From Paracentrotus lividus (Eukaryota; Echinodermata; Echinoidea; Camarodonta; Echinidae), in contig CALNVZ010003434.1 in NCBI GenBank assembly GCA_940671915.1, forward strand, positions 12,213,244 to 12,277,243: 64,000 nucleotides of DNA, written 5' to 3'. The notes beneath the pieces were generated by a model. The model saw only the letters and a list, made by a program, of their open reading frames with translations, was not told the origin of the DNA and ran no database searches. How positions within the stretch are numbered: position 1 is the first letter of the stretch; every line of letters starts with the position of its first letter. Position numbers and translations under genes: made by a program. Positions 57,223 through 64,000 of the stretch are shown in pieces.

Positions 57223-57970
57223 CTGCAAATATACAAAAGAATTAGTATCAATCATTATTAATTATGCCAAAGGAAGTAGCATACAGTTCACGAAAAGTTA
57301 TAAGACCAAGCTCTTTTTCATAAGGATTTCTTCTCAAGTCATTGAAGCCCATTCTTGCTTCAAGAATCATGCAAAGAGTTCTCTCTTGTTGACCGACTGG
57401 CAATCCTGCATCATGTCTTTTGATTTCGATCCCAAAGATTCAAAACACTGAAACTACTATGAAAAGAGCTTGGTTTAACCCTAATCAGGGCCCTCAACTC
57501 GACATTTTCTGCTACCATACTGCTGAGCAAATTTTTTTGACCGTGCCGCTCTGTGACTTTTTACGTTCAAGTCTTGCGCATCTTTTGAAAGTATTTCCAA
57601 GAAAATCAGGCATACGGTTACGAGGCTGCATGATTTTCAAAAATATCTGTCAGACCGAAAACCGCTTAAAAACGTGATTTGTGTACAAAGTCAATGCAAA
57701 TAGAGTTTTCTCACCTAATTCACCTAATTATTTTCACTTTCATTGGCTAAAATTAATTCATTTTAGCATAATTATGCTTCAAAAAGATTCTGCAATCAAT
57801 TTTGACCAAAACACAAAAGGTCGAAAAACAAAGAAATGGGCTTACATAAGAAATTCGAATAACAATAAAGAAAATGATTTTGATACCAATTTTTTTTTCA
57901 AGTACAACTGTTAGGAATGCTACAAAGAATATTTAAACCAAAATTTCTAAATGATTCTACCCCCCCCCCG

Positions 57971-58061
<91 letters not shown>

Positions 58062-61000
58062 CCATAGGAGAGCAACAACAAGCCCGGCTGTGCCCAAGCT
58101 GTATGGACAAAAACAAAATTACCAACAATAAATGTGCTCTCTAAAGATTCTGCATATGATCAAAAGGTCAGGCTCTTTTTGACTCATTATCATATTAATC
58201 CTATTACTGAATCACTACTCCATGTATATTCAGTTTTCAGCTCTTTTAGAGCTTTTTTCAATGGGTTTCACCAATATACATGTACCATATTAATTTGATC
58301 CAACTTGAAACTTATCGCTAAACATGAAATTAGGGAGCAAAATGAATAATCTACTTAAACAACATGTAAATTTTTTTTATTTTTAAAGACTATTAAATCC
58401 CACTAGAATAATTATTTCTGTATCATAATGCATTGCTAAAAGATCTGCAACTTGCCTCACATCATGAAAACCATATATGCAGAGTAAGAATTTTGGGGTA
58501 TATTGAAGTTTCTCAATTATCAAAATAATTTTTAAAAAATACAAAAACAAAAACAAACAAATCACTTGAACATGCACAAAACATTGACAAGTTCAAGTAC
58601 TGAAAAACATGATTATACTTTGGACTGCACATTGCATAGACACATGCATAGTCAATGCACGTGTAATTGCAGCTCTACAAAATGTAGACCATTTCATGGG
58701 TTGGGGCAAGAATTCAGGTTTCAACATTTTTTTGTAGGCGTATTTGATCAGAATGAGTGCCTTTTGTGATATTGCTGTATGAATTTATAACATAACAATG
58801 AGCTAATCCTTGAAATCTGATTTTGAACTTATTCTTCAGTTCATTCAAATCATGGATCAATGAACAGCAGTCTACTGTGTTCTGAATTATGTAAATATGT
58901 GTACAGTATAATGTGCTGTTGTGTCCATGTACACTTACATGTACGTATATATATCACACAAGTATTAGTACGTGTTCATCAACATTTGTACCGTTAGTTT
59001 TTGACTACTTTCTGTACCTGAACCTTTATTATCTTTTCCTTGTTATCCTCATCCTCTGCTACATGTATGCCCCTGTCTCCTTCGTACTTCATCTCCTCTT
59101 TCTCAATCCCCTACTTTTCTGCTTTTTAAAGCACTCAGTTGCTTGTTAAAGCATATATCTAGTTTGTTTTGCCTGAACTTTATCTGATATTTCATGTTTG
59201 TTTGTTTTTTAAATGCATCAATCCTCATACTGACTTTTCCAGTATTTTTAATAAACCAAATTTAAATGAATTTATGTACACTGTGCAACAATTTTCATGT
59301 TTTTTTTTTTCTAGAGATATTGATCTATTTGTTCTCCACCCACCAGACTCTTTGCATGGGGCTAATATGGTGTGATTTATGTTTACACTGTGGGCGTTCA
59401 AGTATGGCCATCCCAAATACAAAACACATTCCATACCCTCCATCATAATTATGCTTTATGAAAATTCACTGAACAGTATCAATGCATTTTGAAGTTCTTA
59501 TTATGCCTAGCTCTATATTCGGTGACACCACATTTGCTCCAGTGATAATTGCTCCAGGCCTTTATTTCGTCAAGGACATAGGGTTAGGGGCGCAATAGGA
59601 TTTTATGTTATGTTTAAGGTTAGGTTTTGGAAAGGTAGTGGTTAATCTAGGGTTGAGATTAGTTAAATGCAATTAGTGTGTAGAAGTCAATCAATCATAT
59701 TTACCAGTAAATATGCTTCAAACTTTGTGAACAACAGGTATAGATCTGATATTGGGGTTAATTGGGACAGGAAGTCTTTTCAAGTCTCTGACCTTGAGGA
59801 TTAAACTTACCACAAGATGATGTGCGTAGAGGGGCCATGCGTTGGAGAAGGAATTATAGGCCATCAGGTCCAGAAGATCATAAGCAAAGTAACCTGTCAG
59901 AAAATAAACCATCATGAAAGTTACAAGTTATTTTAAATTTTAAAAAAAATTGATTTCATTTGCTTTCATTCATGTACATAATCCCTTAGTTGTGCACAAT
60001 GGAGGCCTTAGCCTTCCAATGCCATAATATTTAGGGAGACAAGTACCTGAAAAAATAGGCCAAAAAGAGAACCAAGTGACTGCGACTGCTGCACATGTTG
60101 TATCTAGTAACATGCTATCCCTCCACCCCAAGGAGCCATGTCAGAAATGTGTTTGTTTGGAATTTTTTTAATGGAAAAAATGAGCAAAATATACCGATAG
60201 AATCCCATTTTCTTTCCTTTTTTTTTTTCATATTATTTATTTCTGTTCAGTTTTACCCTTTGTTAAATTTATAATTATTTATTAACACTTCCCTACCCCC
60301 ACTGAAAGGAACAGATGATTGATTTTGAAATCAAAGGCCCCAGAAATTGTCATGTCTGATATTATAGTCATGTAGCAAAAAGAAGTGTGGACCCAGATTT
60401 TAAACCCACTTGATGCCCCTGTGCCTTTCGTTACCAAGACTTGAAGCTGCAAGTCTCCCTAGTCGCATACATGTACTTATAAAATGAAACATTCAATTGC
60501 TTCCTAAACTAGCAGTCTATGGAAAATAGAACAATCATTCCATATATGGGTATAGACAAAGAAAGTTTTTACCTCCTGTGAAGGCGATGATGATTTCTGA
60601 GCTGAGCGTATAGCCATTCACTAAGTCCTCCTGTAGCTCTGGATTAGAGAAGAAACTGTTGTGGAAGAAAAGATGGATGATGAAAATGATGAAAAATAGA
60701 TAAAAGAAATGATATGGTGAGTTAAAAACAAAAAATAGTAAAAAATCATGTTTAGCCATTCCTCTCTCCCTTCTTATGCATTTTTGTTCCCTGGACGTTC
60801 TAGTGGCATCAACTTGGTACCTTTGAAATTATATCGTATCCAGCTCTTAAAAACAAAAGATGTCTTATCTTTTAATAGTCTAATTAAAAAAAAAAAACAA
60901 CATCTAGACCTGTCTCACTTATACCAGTGATGTGATGTGGTGCTTATGGGCCATTCCACAGTCGGAAGGACATTCGTTGTTTTCTTCAAAAGTTGTGCTT

Positions 61001-63403
61001 TATCTCAAATTCAGTTTGTATTTTGGGCTTTAAACTATTCTGAAATAATTAATACATTGGGGGGTACAGATTAAGTTTGATTTCAAATTGTATATCCTTA
61101 TAGGAGAATCCGAAATATATAGATTGAAGCATGTGGGACTACATGCAATTTTAAAAAGTTTTTTAGACTCTGACAGAGAACTATGATTGCTTTTGCAATT
61201 TTTCTGATTGGATAAATCTGAAGAATATGAAGTAACACCTAAATTAATTAAATTCAATCTAAGGTCACAGAAAAGGTATGAAAATTCAAAATATGTCTTG
61301 ACGTCCAAACTGTAACGCGAGTTACTGACATAATTACGCTCCCTGTATTTTTACCTGTTCATTTTTTCTTCACTTTGATGTAGTTGGTAGGTTTGAACTA
61401 TTCTTCTATTTAAGATAGGAAAAGTTTTGTCAACACGGTTTAGTTTGAGTACAACTTACCCTAACATGCATCCTGATAATGATATTGACCATGTCCTTTT
61501 TGCATTACCAAAGTTCAACGACCCGAGAATCTGAACGAGGTAGACCAATATTTTTCTTTTTCAATCCATTCGGTTAGTCTATGTCTACTTTACATATGGT
61601 GCAAAATGTAACTTGTAGATCATCTATGGCAGTTTGAAAGATAGAGTTCTTTTATCTTGAAAAGTTATTTGTAACGCGAGTTACTGTGGAATGGTCCTTA
61701 TCATGTTTTTGTTGTTGTTTTTCTACTTGGTCTTTTTCATTCTCAATAATCAGTGAAAATCTGGATGGATGGTGGGGGTGGGGCAACAACTTCATGAAAA
61801 CTCCAGGACAAAAGGTCACTCGAAAAAGATGAGAAAGCGCCCTTCTCACACAAGAATAAGGTGAAAAGAATTTCAAAGAGTGGTCAACCTGTGGAACAAC
61901 CTTCCATCCTATGTCATAGATCTCAAGCAACAGTGCTAACTCATTAAATCCAATCTAGAAAAGGCATGGCGCAAACAATTTAATTGTTCAAACCCTGACT
62001 TCAACTTTAGACTTAATTTCCATTCGATGCACAATAAAAAGAGCAACACATTTTACATTTTACAGGAAAAATAAAAAGACTAAGAGGATGCAGAGGGAAA
62101 AATAAGTTTGTTATAATTTTTTATATTTCAAGCTCAACATGAAGGTAAAAAAACTAAAGCAAGGTAACAGGCATGCCCCCTATCTTTTGGAGATTACTTA
62201 TTGAATGTAGGCCTACACGTTATTGATTATTATAAAATGGCTCTGTGCTTTTACGCATCGTGGTTGGTCAAAACGCGTCACGTGTGCATGTTAAATTTTC
62301 GATGCAAAGCACCAGTGTGCATTTTGCGGCACAAAAAAAGTGATAACACATACATCCGGGTCTTTTCCGAGTCTTGTTTACTTTCTTGGATGACGATCTT
62401 GATGTAGATCTTGAGCTACTTACCAAAAATTCCAAGGGATAATCCCTTGTAATTTTTTTGGTAAGTAACTCAATATCTACTAGATCTAGCAAAATGTTGC
62501 AATTTTATAAAAGCGTTAACACACTTCCCTGTATTGTGCGATTAAACGTAAATGCAGTGATTGCTCGATGCTTCGGATGGGGCGCCACTGCACACTCGCC
62601 TGCGGCTCGTTGCAGCGCGACCCCTATATCCAAAGCTATCTCGCGGTGCACTGCATTCACCGCTAACGCACGCTCGGGCGTGTGTTAATGCTGTATTGTT
62701 AATATGGATATCAGGTTATTCTGGTAAACATTTAGATATAGAAGGATCTAGATCTAGATTCTAGATTTTTTTTTACAATTGGAGACCAGCGCATAAGCTT
62801 GTGTACAAAAAGAGAGAAGAGACCTTGGTTTTATGCTAATCTATTGTGACAGGCGGTGCCCACACCAGTACCAGTCCACGATATCTAAGTTAGATCTATC
62901 GAAGACTAGAGTAAGACTAAAAAAGTTCACATCAAATATCCCTTGTCAAGTATTTTTAATATCCAACAATCATTCATCAACAATCGATCAAGTCAAATCA
63001 TACAACATATTCACTCCCCTGGCAAAAAAAACAAAAAAATATATCATCTCCTTTAGTTTAGCTTCCATAAAATTTGAAAAATATCACATCATGCATTTTA
63101 CAAGGGTGAGCATTCATCATGTGGTCGGTTTAGCCATGTGGTAACTAAGGCTACATCATTTACATGATTCATCTAGCACTGTTGCTTGCGCTACCATCAC
63201 GCCCACTCTAGCCACATACCCGCAATCTGCACCACAACTTTGCCGAAGCTCCGGGGGAGAAACTTACCAGTACGTGCCAAATAGCCCAACGATCAGGGCG
63301 TGGATGAGTGAGCATATTGCATTTCGCCATTTATGACGGCCCTTGTCAGCGTATTTCTCCGGGGATGGTGCATAGTTAAGAGCCTTATTAAGACAGAAAA
63401 ATC
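56830..63403 (-). CDS. TLCD1/2: TLC-domain membrane protein of the TLCD1/TLCD2 group (5' incomplete)
   Basis: Four exons on the minus strand join in phase into about 230 residues of a multi-pass TLC (TRAM-LAG1-CLN8) protein. Landmarks are HKWRNAICSLIHALIVGLFG (TLCD2: W..NLCVSLAHSLLSG), GYFAYDLLDL with a conserved Asp, HHLV (the paired His of the family), and ILELNSIFLHIRQLLL (TLCD2: LLELNSACLHLRKLLL). Vertebrate TLCD2 is about 264 residues, so only the N-terminus is missing. TLCD1/2 and nematode FLD-1 are plasma-membrane proteins that limit polyunsaturated phospholipid content and membrane fluidity; that is family knowledge. TLCD1 versus TLCD2 cannot be settled, though the ELNS...LHIR motif leans to TLCD2. 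Confidence 0.9.
57479..57960. mobile_element. TTAA-target MITE copy 3, right end missing
   Basis: It begins ccctaatcagg after TTAA (57475-57478). The interior matches copy 1 (ctcgacattttc, tcttgcgcatcttttgaaa, gtgtacaaagtcaatgcaaa). Similarity stops at the poly-C tract, where copy 1 would approach its C-run palindrome, so the right terminus is lost or unassembled. Confidence 0.8.
57961..58059. repeat. Homopolymeric C tract of about 100 bases
   Basis: Almost pure C, interrupted only by single G, T and AA/A interruptions (near 57970, 58016 and 58020-58025). It abuts the truncated TTAA MITE. Length is unreliable in any short-read assembly. Confidence 0.95.
59811..59893 (-). CDS. TLCD1/2: TLCD internal exon with paired His
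   Basis: Minus-strand acceptor ttctgacag, donor gtaagt. It encodes GYFAYDLLDLMAYNSF...YAHHLV, containing the TLC-domain Asp and the adjacent histidines. Phase joins both neighbours. Confidence 0.93.
59894..60572 (-). other. TLCD intron
   Basis: Anonymous A-T rich sequence; no repeat end recognised. Confidence 0.7.
60573..60655 (-). CDS. TLCD1/2: TLCD internal exon
   Basis: Minus-strand acceptor ccacaacag, donor gtaaaa. It encodes FFSNPELQEDLVNGYTLSSE and the start of a membrane helix (IIIAFTG), equivalent to the first luminal loop and second helix of TLCD2. Phase joins both neighbours. Confidence 0.9.
60948..61697. mobile_element. TIR element, 750 bp, TTAT duplication
   Basis: Left end gggccattccacagt and right end actgtggaatggtcc are inverted repeats. 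TTAT flanks each side (60944-60947, 61698-61701). The motif gtaacgcgagttact occurs at the right end and again near 61312. No coding capacity. Confidence 0.82.
62511..62695. repeat. G+C-rich palindromic element
   Basis: Outer gcgttaacacac / gtgtgttaatgc and inner atgcagtgattgctcg / gcggtgcactgcat pairs form imperfect inverted repeats of about 185 bp. It is far richer in G+C than the flanks. Confidence 0.55.
63268..63403 (-). CDS. TLCD1/2: TLCD most 5' exon in the window
   Basis: Minus-strand acceptor ctttacag, donor gtaagt. It encodes GFFCLNKALNYAPSPEKYAD then HKWRNAICSLIHALIVGLFG, the conserved W..N....H segment of the first helices. It starts mid-codon, so at least one upstream exon with the start codon exists. 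I found none convincing in 63404-64000. Confidence 0.9.
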
Positions 63404-64000
63404 CTGTAAAGGAAAGACAAGTTGTTGAAATGCTGGTGTCAGATAAAATCAACATTATCTCATCGACTTTATTAGACCAGGGCGCGGTATAATTATGGCT
63501 CGAGTTCAATCAATCAAGATAAACAGCGCATGCGCGCATATACATACGGTCTAAGATCTATCATTCGTTTTTTTTTTAAACACATATATACTAGGTATAT
63601 AGATTATTATGACCCAATCTAGATATGGGTTGTTTACTATCAGGGTACACCGTCAAAAAAAAAAAATGGCCTACTGTCAGTGTGCACAATAAAAAGAAAC
63701 CTCAGATCTACAATATGGCAAGCTATTGCTGGGCACTGTTAGAGCAACCCAAAGGAGAAAAATAAATATCTGGCATAATGTTAATTTTAGGTCAAAATTA
63801 CTGTCTAATTTGATTTTTTTCAAATTTTGAGCCTGTGTATCTCTATTATTAGCAATCATTAGGCTTGTTTCTCCCATTAGAATTGACTACTGACAGGCGC
63901 GGATCCAGGATTTCAGGGGCGGATCTAGGTTTTTTCCAAGGGGGGGGTTGAGGGGATGAAAAAAAAATCTTGCGAGCGGAGCGAGCAAACGAGCGCGGAG
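63404..64000. other. TLCD upstream intron and repeat head at window edge
   Basis: No exon recognised. From about 63895, gcgcggatccaggatttca, a G run and gcgagcggagcgagc look like one end of a G+C-rich repeat that continues past the window. Confidence 0.55.

Larger units (their letters stand above)
57223..59810 (-). other. TLCD intron, with TTAA MITE fragment and C tract
   Basis: Contains TTAA MITE copy 3 (57479-57960), a C-dominated tract (57961-58059), and otherwise anonymous DNA. A region near 59520-59680 has repeated ggttag words. Confidence 0.75.
60656..63267 (-). other. TLCD intron with two elements
   Basis: Holds a 750-bp TIR element (60948-61697) and a G+C-rich palindromic element (62511-62695). 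The remainder is anonymous. Confidence 0.75.

Noticed and set aside
57898-58144. Poly-Gly and poly-Pro ORFs on the two strands
   Set aside because: They are translations of the C homopolymer tract.

Overview
This is animal nuclear DNA: split genes with GT-AG introns of 0.5 to 6 kb, about 36 percent G+C by eye, and many short inverted-repeat transposons. Divergence from the vertebrate homologues, the dense TIR/MITE load and the dispersed ACATGTAC motif suggest a marine deuterostome invertebrate, most likely an echinoderm such as a sea urchin. That assignment is inference.

Left two-thirds (1920-39004, + strand): one gene for a TAO-family Ste20/MAP3 kinase (TAOK). I could place 18 homologous coding exons plus one candidate cassette exon. 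Kinase-domain exons lie at 1920-16343, the linker at 16907-23979, and the coiled-coil regulatory tail at 24721-39004. A long 3' UTR probably runs to about 42.08 kb. Several exons carry clustered small indels: exon 5 (catalytic loop), 12, 13, 15 and 18. Three exon borders (8, 13, 15) sit inside decayed tandem arrays. The region before the last exon is present twice, once clean and once full of insertions. I read the indels mainly as unpolished or gap-filled assembly rather than a dead gene, because the other exons are intact and conserved.

The introns hold nested transposons: many small TIR elements, a tRNA-like Pol III relic, a foldback element inside a larger TIR element (25.9-27.3 kb), a tandem-monomer element (28.37-29.21 kb), a nest at 29.87-31.22 kb in which a TTAA-target MITE interrupts another MITE, and a broken Penelope-like retroelement on the minus strand (31.8-32.8 kb).

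Middle (42.1-56.8 kb): no host gene recognised. It holds a foldback element, a 6.0 kb TIR element of unknown superfamily (43743-49749), a dead Tc1-like transposon with TIRs and TA duplications (50343-52027), and another TTAA MITE (54025-54830).

Right (56830-63403, - strand): four 3' exons of a TLC-domain membrane protein of the TLCD1/TLCD2 group. Its first coding exon lies outside the window or was not recognised. The two host genes converge tail to tail; nothing suggests they work together. The strongest leads are the exon-border tandem arrays, the TTAA MITE family with a paralogous empty site, and the uncharacterised 6 kb TIR element.
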